A DNA stretch of 64,000 nt from Spirosoma arboris (GTDB lineage Bacteria > Bacteroidota > Bacteroidia > Cytophagales > Spirosomataceae), in the NCBI RefSeq assembly GCF_009754945.1, contig NZ_WPIN01000021.1, forward strand, positions 62,001 to 126,000, given 5' to 3'. Below, one piece after another: positions 18,568 to 27,092 of the stretch (position 1 is its first letter; each line of letters begins with the position of its first letter). The notes beneath the pieces were generated by a model. The model was not told the DNA's origin and did no database searches. It saw nothing but the letters and a program-made list of their open reading frames with translations. Both the position numbers and the translations under genes were made by a program.

Positions 18568-19197
18568 ATGCACGCTAATATTCATCCAATTTACGACTGC
18601 CTGACGCCCCGTCATGAACGGGAAGCACGGCTTGGGCAGCGTGGTAAAGTTCTGTGGCTGACGGGCCTTTCGGGCGCAGGGAAAAGCACGATTGCTGCGG
18701 GATTGGAGCAACGGCTATTTCGCGAAGGTTTTTTTGCACAGGTACTCGATGGCGACAATATCCGCACGGGAATCAACAGCAACCTTGGGTTCAGCCCTGA
18801 GAGCCGATTAGAAAATATCCGCCGTATTGCCGAAGTTGCCAAACTGTACCTTATCAGCGGGATCATCACCGTCAACTGTTTTATCAGTCCGGCCCGTGAA
18901 ATGCGTGAACTTGCCAAAGCGATTATTGGAGCCTCCGATTTTATAGAAATTTATATTAATGCACCTCTGGATGTTTGCGAACAACGCGACGTTAAAGGGC
19001 TCTATCAGAAAGCACGTCGTGGGGAAATCAAGGAATTTACGGGCGTCGACGCTCCCTACGAACACCCAGAAAAACCCGCTCTGGAAATTCACACTGCCGA
19101 AACGACGATTGATGCTGCTGTAGAAACAGCTTTCCAGTTTTTACTACCCCTTATCACGTTAAAACAGTCCCTAGATTCAATAAGGACCGGAGTATAG
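18568..19197 (+). CDS. cysC: Adenylylsulfate kinase
   Basis: The enzyme phosphorylates adenosine 5'-phosphosulfate to PAPS with ATP. The 209-residue form from ATG 18568 (MHANIHPIYD) matches the family's usual start; an ATG at 18520 overlaps nothing but adds an odd 16-residue head. The P-loop is GLSGAGKST, followed by LDGDNIRTGINSNLGFS, ENIRRIAEVAKL, VNCFISPxxEMR and EVYINAPL-like IEIYINAPLDVCEQRDVKGL, all signature APS-kinase segments. No sulfate-reduction gene lies next to it; its partner upstream is a wrecked glycosyltransferase, so PAPS may serve sulfation or assimilation elsewhere. Confidence 0.93.
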   Translation: MHANIHPIYDCLTPRHEREARLGQRGKVLWLTGLSGAGKSTIAAGLEQRLFREGFFAQVLDGDNIRTGINSNLGFSPESRLENIRRIAEVAKLYLISGIITVNCFISPAREMRELAKAIIGASDFIEIYINAPLDVCEQRDVKGLYQKARRGEIKEFTGVDAPYEHPEKPALEIHTAETTIDAAVETAFQFLLPLITLKQSLDSIRTGV

Positions 19198-19325
19198 CTA
19201 TTAAATTTATATCGCCTACCCAGGCGAAACGTATTCTACAACTATCTCCTTATTTACTTTGTGGCAATAGATATACTATTCACTGGCGTAGATATTGCTG
19301 GTTTTGAGCTATAAACTCAACTAGC

Positions 19326-19430
19326 ATGGCTACAAAGAATTCGCTTGTACCGAATCCCTGGGCAATAGGGCTACTTATAATCTTCTCGTTGCTACTGCTG
19401 ACCTCCAAATGGCTTTGGGCTCACTTATAG
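19326..19430 (+). CDS. Single-helix membrane mini-protein, 34 aa, SLxPxPW type
   Basis: A short frame from ATG 19326 encodes a 34-residue peptide: a polar head with SLVPNPW, then one hydrophobic helix (about residues 13-27) and the tail KWLWAHL. It aligns without gaps from the PW onward with the 37-residue product of 35015-35128: both have PW, LI six residues on, and LW at the same distance before the end. Each lies close to a GSLW-core gene. This recurrence is the main evidence that it is a real gene. The function is unknown. Confidence 0.6.
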   Translation: MATKNSLVPNPWAIGLLIIFSLLLLTSKWLWAHL

Positions 19431-19512
19431 TAAAGTAAATACTGTACCGTTTAATACCATTATGCCTCCTCTAAAGCCAACTCATAAAATTTTACGTTTA
19501 TAGTATAACTGG

Positions 19513-19638
19513 ATGCATACTGCTATGGCTATACGATTTTGGATAACATCGCTCAACTTGCCCAAGGTACTTGTCTGGATAGGCATGCTGGGCCTTTCCC
19601 TCCTATTCTGGGGGTTAATCATCCGGCTTTTGTTTTAA
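19513..19638 (+). CDS. Single-helix membrane mini-protein, 41 aa
   Basis: The frame from ATG 19513 encodes 41 residues: a basic, polar N-terminus and a C-terminal helix reading VWIGMLGLSLLFWGLII and then RLLF. Its last 21 residues align without a gap with those of the 37-aa peptide at 20258-20371 (shared W, G, L, S, W, I, F). A GTG/ATG at residue 5 could be an alternative start. It lies 80 bases ahead of the GSLW-core gene. The function is unknown. Confidence 0.5.
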   Translation: MHTAMAIRFWITSLNLPKVLVWIGMLGLSLLFWGLIIRLLF

Positions 19639-19718
19639 CTATTTTTCTATTATTCGGTCAATCTAAACCACCTACGCCTGGCGTATATGTTACTTACTTT
19701 TTTGTAACTACTACAGCC

Positions 19719-20051
19719 ATGACTACTAAAAAAGCTTACCCTTTCCCGTCTGCCGGTCGCTACTGTTATTCTGTACCTGTAAGTTGCTCTGGGTCATTGT
19801 GGAGTGGGTTTGGTGGATGGCTTTTTCGGGCTTTTTCCTGGGAAGAACACAAGCGTCGCGCTAAACGAAGTCAGCGAAGACTCATACGTAGAGCCTGTTT
19901 GATCATACAGCCAGCTATTGATTATATCGATCGTGCTTACCCATCCGGTCATCTCTATCCCTGCCTATCTCAACGAAGTAGTCTACTTTTCGGCACTCAT
20001 TCATCAATTCCTTTTAGTAAACCTTGTCTGGTAATACGTTTATGGAAATGA
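19719..20051 (+). CDS. GSLW-core protein, 110 aa, paralogue of 35134-35442
   Basis: The start is set at ATG 19719 (MTTKKAYPF); the open frame extends upstream to a TTG at 19539, but that part overlaps the 41-aa mini-gene and shows no conservation. The core is YCYSVPVSCSGSLWSGFGGW followed by LFRAFSW, then a strongly basic helix (KRRAKRSQRRLIRRA) and a motif C-x2-I-x-P-x-[IV]-[DN]-Y. The same core, spacing and second motif occur in the minus-strand gene at 35134-35442 without gaps over about 80 residues. There is no signal peptide or membrane helix. I do not know the family. Confidence 0.65.
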   Translation: MTTKKAYPFPSAGRYCYSVPVSCSGSLWSGFGGWLFRAFSWEEHKRRAKRSQRRLIRRACLIIQPAIDYIDRAYPSGHLYPCLSQRSSLLFGTHSSIPFSKPCLVIRLWK

Positions 20052-20257
20052 GAAAAAGTAAATCGTTCGTCCATGTTAACTCAAAAGCTGCTTTAAACTA
20101 CTTAAAGAGTAATTTTCAAGCAATCTTTAAAACACCATCCCACCCATTATACACTTATAATCAAATACTTACAAATTATATCTCTTAATTTTTAGCCTAA
20201 AAAGACAATTGGCATTAGAATTGCTTTGCGTTGGTAGTAACGATCTCTTACTCTACC

Positions 20258-20371
20258 ATGACTATTCGCATTCGCATTACCTATTCTGATGCCATTAGTG
20301 CAGCTATCTGGCTGGGTTTACTGACCTTTTCTGTTGCCTGCTGGGCTTGTATTCTTCACTTCATCTTTTAA
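20258..20371 (+). CDS. Single-helix membrane mini-protein, 37 aa
   Basis: ATG 20258 opens a 37-residue frame with a basic head (MTIRIRITY) and a hydrophobic C-terminal helix, IWLGLLTFSVACWACIL then HFIF. It matches the tail of the 41-aa mini-protein at 19513-19638 position by position. A 206-base AT-rich gap precedes it, so it may have its own promoter. The function is unknown. Confidence 0.5.
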   Translation: MTIRIRITYSDAISAAIWLGLLTFSVACWACILHFIF

Positions 20372-20396
20372 TTCTCGATAGTAGCCTAAATCGCTC

Positions 20397-20738
20397 TTGT
20401 TACCGCTACTCAAATTACTTAATCAGGTAATCTATTTCTTGCTTGAACTAAGTATGCTGGCATCATTCGGCTACGCTGGCTTTCATAGCAGTGATCGTCC
20501 CTATCGTAATTATTTAGTAGGGTTTGGTCTTCCTTTGGTAGCAGCCATCTTATGGGGTATTTTTATGGCTCCCCGATCCAATTACCGTTTAGGGTCGCCT
20601 TATCGCTCCTTTTTGGCCCTGATGCTTTTTGGTATTTCAGCCTTTTTACTATACCGAACCGGTCATATGCACCTGGCTATTGTCTTTGCAGGAATTGCGC
20701 TGGTAAGTGAATTAACGGCTGTGGCATTAAAGCAATAA
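20397..20738 (+). CDS. YrdB/DUF2568 family membrane protein
   Basis: The 113-residue protein has four predicted helices with family landmarks: LLELSMLASFGYAGFHS, then GLPLVAAILWGIFMAP and a final helix LAIVFAGIALVSELT. The start is a TTG at 20397, chosen because a stop codon lies five codons upstream, no ATG precedes residue 20, and the family begins with this LxxLNxxxxFLLEL segment. It is an inner-membrane protein of unknown role. Confidence 0.72.
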   Translation: MLPLLKLLNQVIYFLLELSMLASFGYAGFHSSDRPYRNYLVGFGLPLVAAILWGIFMAPRSNYRLGSPYRSFLALMLFGISAFLLYRTGHMHLAIVFAGIALVSELTAVALKQ

Positions 20739-20752
20739 ACTACTACTGCCCG

Positions 20753-21037
20753 CTAGTTCCAGCGAGGATTGGTCAGGATGAGCACTAAAAAGAAAATCCC
20801 ACACAATAAGCCCGGTACAGCCAGCACAGACAACAGAATCTTGGCTCCTACTACGTGCTGATTGGTATGCAACCAATAGCCTCCTCCCAGAATAGCGCCC
20901 AAAGCAGCCAGTATAAGCGCCCATAGTCCAGCATTGAACGACGATACAGTGCCATCGGCCATACCGACAAAAAAGAAGTAGAAAAAAATTAGGGCTATTA
21001 CAGCATCAATGGCCCATAAAATCCAGAAGAGGTTCAT
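20753..21037 (-). CDS. Small multi-helix membrane protein, 94 aa
   Basis: Three to four hydrophobic helices are visible: WILWAIDAVIALIFFYFFFV, then NAGLWALILAALGAILGGGY and a C-terminal pair ending LILTNPRWN. Proteins with this exact layout are common in Cytophagales and are often labelled osmoprotectant transporter permease, a label I consider unsupported. It is convergent with the DUF2568 gene, 14 bases apart. Confidence 0.7.
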   Translation of the reverse strand: MNLFWILWAIDAVIALIFFYFFFVGMADGTVSSFNAGLWALILAALGAILGGGYWLHTNQHVVGAKILLSVLAVPGLLCGIFFLVLILTNPRWN

Positions 21038-21176
21038 GCGTTATGTGTTTGTTTAAGCAGCGTGATTTAGTGTCGTTTAGTCGACTATATTCTGCCAGCG
21101 AAATTGACCCGAAAAATCCCGAAACGCTATGGGTAATGAACAATCGACAGGATTGAGTGAATAACTAACAGAATTA

Positions 21177-23726
21177 TCAGTTTAGCTGCATCACCTGACC
21201 TCCGCGCCCCTTCTGGTTCAACACTCTCCATCGAATTCTTCCCTTCGCTGAAATTGGCGATTGATAAACCGGACTTTTCAGGCTTGGTTCACTACCATCT
21301 GTCGTATAATGAATAGGCAAACCCGGCAATTGGCTGTTCAACTCAATTTTTCCGTCAATTAACATAGCCCCGGCCGCTGGTATTCGATACGAATATCCTC
21401 CATTATAAAAATCTAGTTTGGGTAATTCCCGTTTACCCAACGTATTGACAAACACCGACCAGGCTTGGTCGTATACCTTTTTCGCACGAGTACTATCTGG
21501 CTCCTTAGCCCAATCGGGATCAGCTGCCCAGGCACGCTCGGCTAAGGCTAGTAAGCGTGGTAAGAGCATATAGTTCAGTAGCGAGTCGGCCGTAATATTT
21601 TCGCTCCACAGCGCCCCTTTCAAGCCAGCAATATGCTGTTTTCCAACCTGTGTTAGATGCTCTTTTCGATCAAAATGTCCACTGGGCCAGGCGTTTCCGA
21701 CTACATCGGTACGGTTATTTCGGTAATAATCGTAGGGTATAAACTGGAACAGTTTGTCGATATCCAGATAGCCAATCCAGGCATCACCCGGCTCTGCAAA
21801 GCCGGGTTTATGGGCCAGATCGAAATAAAAATGATCAAAACAAGCCAATACGGTTGGGTAGCCAGCATTGGCCATCCGGTACGGAATGTCTTCATTTCCA
21901 TACATATTCCACCAGGCATCGAGTTGTACCTGATCCTTGATAAAATCGGAAATGACATCCACCCGCCGGGCGCTGTCGGGCGCGGGTTCATGAACAACCA
22001 ACTCTTCCCAACCTGTTAACATAAGTCCGCGCGCTTTAAGCATGGTTTTCACCCGGCTAAAGAAAAATTGCGATAACCCTTTGGCCGTTTTTACGGACGT
22101 ATCCTGCTGCAATTGAGCAATTACCGCCGGCGATTTTTCCCAGGCACCATGCGGCACTTCGTCGCCCCCCATGTGCATCATCGATAAAGGCGCACCTGCC
22201 TCGGTATACATCCGCTGTACCTCATCAATCACCTTCTCAATAAATCGATACGTCGAGGGCAAAGCCGCATTCATCACATTATCGGTAAAATACTGCGCCG
22301 ATCGGTACTGAGACTGGTCATTTGATTCTGTTAATCGATACCGCTCTGCTTCTTCTGGCTGATTTTTACCCATATAAGCTGTATAGCGAGCTTCCATGGC
22401 TTTGATAGCTGCTCGTGCATGACCCGGCGATTCTATTTCGGGAACGACTCGAATATGGCGTTGGGTAGCGTATCGTAAAATCTCAATAAAATCAGCACGG
22501 GAATAAAAGCCGCTGCCCATCAACCGACCGGCCACAGCGCCCGAGCCATAGGAAGGCTGCAACCGCTCATTATTGCTGAATGGGTATCCACGCTGCGAAC
22601 CTACCTGGGTGAGTTCGGGTAGATCGGGGATAGCTAATCGCCAGCCTTCGTCGTCAGTCAGGTGAAAATGAAAGACGTTTAATTTATACAGTGCCATTAC
22701 CTCCAGCAGTTTCAGGATTGCCTGCTTCGGCTGGAAATTTCGACCGACGTCCAGCATAAACGCCCGCACGGCAAATCGGGGTGCATCCGATACGCTGACT
22801 GTCGGCACAGAGAGGGCTACCTGTTTGTTAGCCCAGACAGACGTTGGCAGAATAGCCTTAAGGGACTGGATTCCATAAAAAATACCAGTTCCGTCTGTTG
22901 CCGAAATCGTTATGCGCTTAGGCGTCACCTGCAGCTCATAGGCCTCTTTAGGCAGGTTTATTTTCTTAAGCACAATAACCTTGTCCGCTGGTTCTGTCTT
23001 AGCTCTAGGCAGAGGTTTTCCCAACAGTTTTTTGATTTCTTCACTCAGATAATTCGCTTCGGCTTGAAAAGACTCATCAGCCACTAGTGTTGTTCGGCTG
23101 TCGAGAGTAAAAATTCCATTTGTCTCCCGATACGAAACGGGCGTCGGGAGTATCTTTGGGAGCCTGGCTATGGGGATATCCTGAACCACCTGATTTTCAT
23201 TAAATAAGGCCCTGGCCTGTTCAGCTGTCGACTGCGCTGATTGTATAAACGGCTGAACAACAACCTGATTGGCCGAAATTGCCGTTTGTGGAGTAGCGTC
23301 ATTTACCCAGAAAAAACCAGACGGGGCATCCTGATAATTTGCGACCCGACGTGCACCGGTAAATTCCAACCGAACTGATTCGCCAGATTTTAAAGGAGTA
23401 AAGTCTAGAGTTGGCTGCAGGTAAAACAGTTCACCATTGACATTTTTGATCGTTAACTCCTTACTAAGAGCGGTTAAATTCGGGCTGTGATAGCGTAGAT
23501 TGAAATAGAGTTTCCAGCCCGATACGGGCATTATTTCCTGACTACCATTAGTCACCACTAAAGCGGCCAGAAATTGTGGTTTCGCCTGATACTGGTTCTG
23601 AACTAACTCCCATTTTATTTTGAGTAGCATGGGGTTAAATCCTTGCTGAGCCGGTGCCGTATGAGCTAGCAATACACAGCAGACAGCAACTAAACCTATA
23701 GCTTTTAAGATCCAGTTTTTATTCAT
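21177..23726 (-). CDS. Beta-N-acetylhexosaminidase, GH20
   Basis: From ATG 23726 the protein has 849 residues; two upstream ATGs (23732, 23744) are possible, but this one opens on a clean signal peptide ending PAQQ. Domains in order: N-terminal carbohydrate-binding CHB_HEX domain (about 30-180), GH20b (about 200-330), the catalytic TIM barrel, and a C-terminal chitobiase/FN3-like domain with IHYTTDGSEPS. The catalytic pair is Asp522-Glu523 in HMGGDEVPHG. It should release terminal GlcNAc or GalNAc from chitin oligosaccharides or glycoconjugates in the periplasm. It is divergent in theme but not position from the CBM14-like peptide 5 kb away, which would bind the same polymer. Confidence 0.92.
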   Translation of the reverse strand: MNKNWILKAIGLVAVCCVLLAHTAPAQQGFNPMLLKIKWELVQNQYQAKPQFLAALVVTNGSQEIMPVSGWKLYFNLRYHSPNLTALSKELTIKNVNGELFYLQPTLDFTPLKSGESVRLEFTGARRVANYQDAPSGFFWVNDATPQTAISANQVVVQPFIQSAQSTAEQARALFNENQVVQDIPIARLPKILPTPVSYRETNGIFTLDSRTTLVADESFQAEANYLSEEIKKLLGKPLPRAKTEPADKVIVLKKINLPKEAYELQVTPKRITISATDGTGIFYGIQSLKAILPTSVWANKQVALSVPTVSVSDAPRFAVRAFMLDVGRNFQPKQAILKLLEVMALYKLNVFHFHLTDDEGWRLAIPDLPELTQVGSQRGYPFSNNERLQPSYGSGAVAGRLMGSGFYSRADFIEILRYATQRHIRVVPEIESPGHARAAIKAMEARYTAYMGKNQPEEAERYRLTESNDQSQYRSAQYFTDNVMNAALPSTYRFIEKVIDEVQRMYTEAGAPLSMMHMGGDEVPHGAWEKSPAVIAQLQQDTSVKTAKGLSQFFFSRVKTMLKARGLMLTGWEELVVHEPAPDSARRVDVISDFIKDQVQLDAWWNMYGNEDIPYRMANAGYPTVLACFDHFYFDLAHKPGFAEPGDAWIGYLDIDKLFQFIPYDYYRNNRTDVVGNAWPSGHFDRKEHLTQVGKQHIAGLKGALWSENITADSLLNYMLLPRLLALAERAWAADPDWAKEPDSTRAKKVYDQAWSVFVNTLGKRELPKLDFYNGGYSYRIPAAGAMLIDGKIELNSQLPGLPIHYTTDGSEPSLKSPVYQSPISAKGRIRWRVLNQKGRGGQVMQLN

Positions 23727-23857
23727 GAACATATCCGGGAACAAAGTTTTTGAAGCGCTTTTAGTCTATTGGTTATTAACCAGTTTACCCAGTCAGGACT
23801 ATCCTAATTAGTCGATTTTTATAGATAACCAGGGGCGAAATAATCGAAAGTCGGCGG

Positions 23858-24694
23858 CTAAAAATTGTATAAATACGAACTGTTGGATGCGACCAGAAAA
23901 TGTTGGTTAAATGGATGATGTTGCAATGAATAGCGTGCAGGCGTACTTCCCGTAAATGCGTTGAAGTCACGGATAAAATGTGCCTGATCGTAATAACCAC
24001 ACTCGTAAGCAACATACGTTAATGAGTGCGCTCCGGCGTTCAGGTACTGAAATGTTTTTTGAAACCGAATAATTTTGAGGAGCATCTTAGGGCTTATACC
24101 TACCCGTTGATGAAAGCACTGTTGAAGATAGCGATGACTGAGACCAGAAGCACGGACAATAGCGTCAAGGTCTGTTACATCTTTTTGAGATAGAAATTGT
24201 CTGACAGCGAAATCGGTTAATTTATGGCGGCTACTATCAATTTGATTCGTTAATCGACTTCTAAAAAAAGCATTTAATGGAGTAACCCATTGGGTAGGTG
24301 TGGAAGCTTCGGCAATTTGCACAGCCACGTCCAAAATTTCGGTTCCCCATATATCCTGAACTGCAATTGTCTGATCATTAAATTGCGCAATCGTTTCTTT
24401 CGTAAAACAAGCAACTGTATGGGGATAAAACCGTACGCCAACAATTCGGTTTCTGCCCTGCGTACGAATCTGATAGGGCTGCGTCATCTGCCCAATAAAT
24501 TCAACAGATGGGTTCATGGAAACCCGCCCATCTATTGAAAATCGTTTTACCTGCGTTTCCAGATTGAAAATAATTTCTGGACAACCATCTGGAAATGAGT
24601 AGTCAGTTAATGTCGCATTAGCCAGCGCATCAATTGACCAATAACAATTGATAAAGGGAGTTAGCTCTGGACAAGGCTTGATTTCGCAATACAT
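23858..24694 (-). CDS. AraC-family transcriptional regulator with DUF6597-like sensor
   Basis: The 278-residue protein begins with a DUF6597-type N-terminal domain (CPELTPFINCYWSIDA, then FPDGCPEIIFNL and IVGVRFYPHTVACF) and ends with an AraC-type double helix-turn-helix (VRASGLSHRYLQQCFHQRVG and YVAYECGYYDQAHFIRDFNA). It should bind DNA as a regulator. It is transcribed in the same direction as the hexosaminidase gene downstream, with a 131-base gap, so it could regulate it, though this is inference. Confidence 0.85.
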   Translation of the reverse strand: MYCEIKPCPELTPFINCYWSIDALANATLTDYSFPDGCPEIIFNLETQVKRFSIDGRVSMNPSVEFIGQMTQPYQIRTQGRNRIVGVRFYPHTVACFTKETIAQFNDQTIAVQDIWGTEILDVAVQIAEASTPTQWVTPLNAFFRSRLTNQIDSSRHKLTDFAVRQFLSQKDVTDLDAIVRASGLSHRYLQQCFHQRVGISPKMLLKIIRFQKTFQYLNAGAHSLTYVAYECGYYDQAHFIRDFNAFTGSTPARYSLQHHPFNQHFLVASNSSYLYNF

Positions 24695-24794
24695 ACGTTA
24701 CGACAAAGCAAAACCAACCTTTCTGCTGGTCTGTATATGTACGAACTCCTGGCTGGCAATTATTTACTCATTGCAGCCCTTGTAATAGAGTGTA

Positions 24795-25724
24795 TTACAC
24801 CCAATTAATCCCTTTTTTTAGTTGATGGAGAGTCTGTTCTTCACGACTAACAGCTTCGGGCCTAAAATCGTACGTCCAGTTGGCTTGAGGAGGCATACTC
24901 ATCAGAATAGACTCAGTACGACCATTTGTTTCGAGCCCAAACTTGGTCCCTCGATCCCAGACCAGATTGAATTCGACATAACGTCCCCGGCGTAGTAATT
25001 GCCATTGTTTTTCACGCTCGCCAAAGGATATGGTATGGTTCTGCCGCATGAAGTGCGTATAAATTGGCGCAAAGGCATTCCCCACATCCTGAACAAACGC
25101 AAACAGGTCGGCTTTGTGAGCGGTATTTTCCGGCTTGAGATAATCAAAGAAAATACCCCCAATACCACGCGTTTCCTGTCGGTGGGGAATGTAAAAATAG
25201 TCGTCGGCCCAGGGTTTAAATTTATCGTAATAGGTCGAATCGTGGCGATCACAAACGGTTTTGAGCTGCTGATGAAACCAGTGAGCATCATCGGCCACCA
25301 CATAATGGGGTGTCAGATCAATGCCGCCACCGAACCAATTGTGGCCAGTACTCAGCTCAAAATACCGAACATTCATGTGAATAATGGGTACCATAGGGCT
25401 GTGTGGATGCAGAACAATCGACACGCCTGTAGCATAAAACGTCGGTGGTGATGCCGCATCCCGATCAGCAAGTTGTAAGGTGCGTAACGTGGCTTCTGTC
25501 GCTTCGCCATAAACGGCCGAAAAACCTACCCCTCCCTTTTCAATAATACGCCCACCAGCCATAGTGCGCGAACGTCCTCCACCCCCACCTGGTCGCTCCC
25601 AACTATCTTCGCGAAATCGACCCGTACCATCCGCTTCTTCGAGCGCCTGACAAATCCGATCCTGCAAACCCTGAAAAAAACCAGTAATTGTCTCTTTTGT
25701 AATTTCTTGCTCTGTGGTCATCAT
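24795..25724 (-). CDS. hemF: Oxygen-dependent coproporphyrinogen III oxidase
   Basis: The enzyme oxidatively decarboxylates coproporphyrinogen III to protoporphyrinogen IX in haem synthesis, in the cytoplasm. The 309-residue product is of usual length and has SWERPGGGGGRSRTMAGG near the start, VSIVLHPHSPMVPIIHMNVR, WFGGGIDLTPHY, RGIGGIFFDYL and RRGRYVEFNLVWDRGTKFGL, the family signatures with the catalytic Asp and His residues. ATG 25724 is followed at once by a second ATG. It sits 21 bases downstream of the AlbA_2-domain gene on the same strand. Aerobic haem synthesis agrees with an oxygen-respiring organism. Confidence 0.96.
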   Translation of the reverse strand: MMTTEQEITKETITGFFQGLQDRICQALEEADGTGRFREDSWERPGGGGGRSRTMAGGRIIEKGGVGFSAVYGEATEATLRTLQLADRDAASPPTFYATGVSIVLHPHSPMVPIIHMNVRYFELSTGHNWFGGGIDLTPHYVVADDAHWFHQQLKTVCDRHDSTYYDKFKPWADDYFYIPHRQETRGIGGIFFDYLKPENTAHKADLFAFVQDVGNAFAPIYTHFMRQNHTISFGEREKQWQLLRRGRYVEFNLVWDRGTKFGLETNGRTESILMSMPPQANWTYDFRPEAVSREEQTLHQLKKGINWV

Positions 25725-25745
25725 ATTGGCAAAGATACAACTTGA

Positions 25746-26372
25746 TTATTCTGCCAGTTTGAGTGCATAACGTACTGGACGGGGTTTATCAATCAAAATC
25801 AATAACCCTCGCTCGGCCAGTTGGCGCAACAATTTACCAGCTCGGTAATCGGATATATTAATGAGTTTAGCAAATTTATCCGCAGTAATATGCTCGTTCT
25901 TACGGAGGTATTGAATTAGCGTCCGGGCCATTGGTGATTTGATCAACTCACTAGTAGCCATATCCGGCGTAATAATGAGCTTACTGGTCGGCACAGACTT
26001 ATCTTTTGCCCGAACGTAGATGGTACGTTTCCCGGCCTCGTCGACAACATAGTGAGGTTTCTCAATACTTTCTCCAACGCTGATAATCAACAACATCCGG
26101 CCATCGGGAGCTATTGTTTCGTAGCTGATTGCCAATGCTGGTTCAATAAGTTGGTCGGTTGCCTGCTCAATCTTTTCAATCTCCCGAAACTCCGACGAGA
26201 CGCCCACAATTTTGCCATTGTCGGCAACTCCAATAAGCAATATTCCGCCTGACGTATTTGCAAAAGCAGCCAGCGTTCGGGCAATCCGGCCAGGCGACGA
26301 CAATTGACGTTTGAATTCTAATCGGGTATGTTCGCCCTGTATAATAAGATTATCGAGTTGGTCGCGGGTCAT
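25746..26372 (-). CDS. AlbA_2 (Schlafen-type) domain protein with winged helix
   Basis: The N-terminal 120 residues show the AlbA_2/AAA_4 domain: EGEHTRLEFKRQL-like EHTRLEFKRQLSSPG, AAFANTSGGILLIGVADNGK and HYVVDEAGKRTIYVRAKDKS. The C-terminal 75 residues read as a winged helix (HITADKFAKLINISDYRAGK). Such proteins are putative DNA or RNA binding regulators. It precedes hemF by 21 bases, perhaps in one transcript. The exact role is unknown. Confidence 0.82.
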   Translation of the reverse strand: MTRDQLDNLIIQGEHTRLEFKRQLSSPGRIARTLAAFANTSGGILLIGVADNGKIVGVSSEFREIEKIEQATDQLIEPALAISYETIAPDGRMLLIISVGESIEKPHYVVDEAGKRTIYVRAKDKSVPTSKLIITPDMATSELIKSPMARTLIQYLRKNEHITADKFAKLINISDYRAGKLLRQLAERGLLILIDKPRPVRYALKLAE

Positions 26373-26525
26373 AATCAGAAAACCTTGTGCATAGGCTCTT
26401 GTTTTGTTTTCAGGATAGATTAATAAATCGCCTATAAATTACCTTGTGGTACGCATAAAATAAACCATTTTAGAATTTAATTCCGACAGTCGGACATAGT
26501 TATTTACAACTAGCTGTAAAACTAA

Positions 26526-26570
26526 TATACACTAAAAAAGCGGGTTAATTGCCCGCTTTTTTAGTGTATA
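26526..26570. terminator. Bidirectional intrinsic terminator
   Basis: A 19-bp perfect stem (26526-26544 with 26552-26570) with a GCGGG/CCCGC top and seven-base loop is flanked by A-run on the left and T-run on the right. It lies between two minus-strand genes and would stop the transcript of the 160-aa gene. Confidence 0.85.
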
Positions 26571-26609
26571 AAACCAATTTATTTTCAGAACTAATAACAC
26601 ATAAACATC

Positions 26610-27092
26610 TTATTCTTCTGTTGGATTCAGACGCTTACGGCCACGTGGTTTACCTGTATATTCAGGCTTCGGGCTATCATTAGTCAATTTCAATTCATAA
26701 CCTGTTACATCATCATCATAGTCGAATGGCTTGACAGTGAACGTATACTTTACATTTGCAAAGTCGATACCGCCTTTCTGAAGAATAAAAGGTAACGAAA
26801 TGCTATGGCTCTTGGCTGCTTTCTCCAACTCAAATGATTCTTCATTTTCGCCAGCGCCAGGAATCAGGTAAAGTGATTTTATTTTGCGTTTGCCTTCCTG
26901 AGTACCTACTTTAAACAGGTTATTTTCCGTATCAAGTCCTAATTGGGCGATTGATTTGTCGGGGAATACGACTTTTCCGGCTGACGAAATATATCCCGTA
27001 ACAATGACAGGTTTAGCAGCACTTTTCTTCTTCTGTTTTTTAGAGTCGCTATTCTCGATCGGAGAAAAGAACCGAATTTGTTTTGCTTTCAT
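26610..27092 (-). CDS. Hypothetical protein, 160 aa, basic and Lys-rich
   Basis: The protein has no signal peptide. It has a Lys-rich N-terminal segment (about residues 16-25), then a beta-rich body with GYISSAGKVVFPDKSIAQLG and SLPFILQKGGIDFANVKYTF, and ends in GKPRGRKRLN, an AT-hook-like motif (PRGRKR). This could mean binding to the DNA minor groove. I do not recognise the family. The terminator at 26526-26570 follows. Confidence 0.65.
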   Translation of the reverse strand: MKAKQIRFFSPIENSDSKKQKKKSAAKPVIVTGYISSAGKVVFPDKSIAQLGLDTENNLFKVGTQEGKRKIKSLYLIPGAGENEESFELEKAAKSHSISLPFILQKGGIDFANVKYTFTVKPFDYDDDVTGYELKLTNDSPKPEYTGKPRGRKRLNPTEE

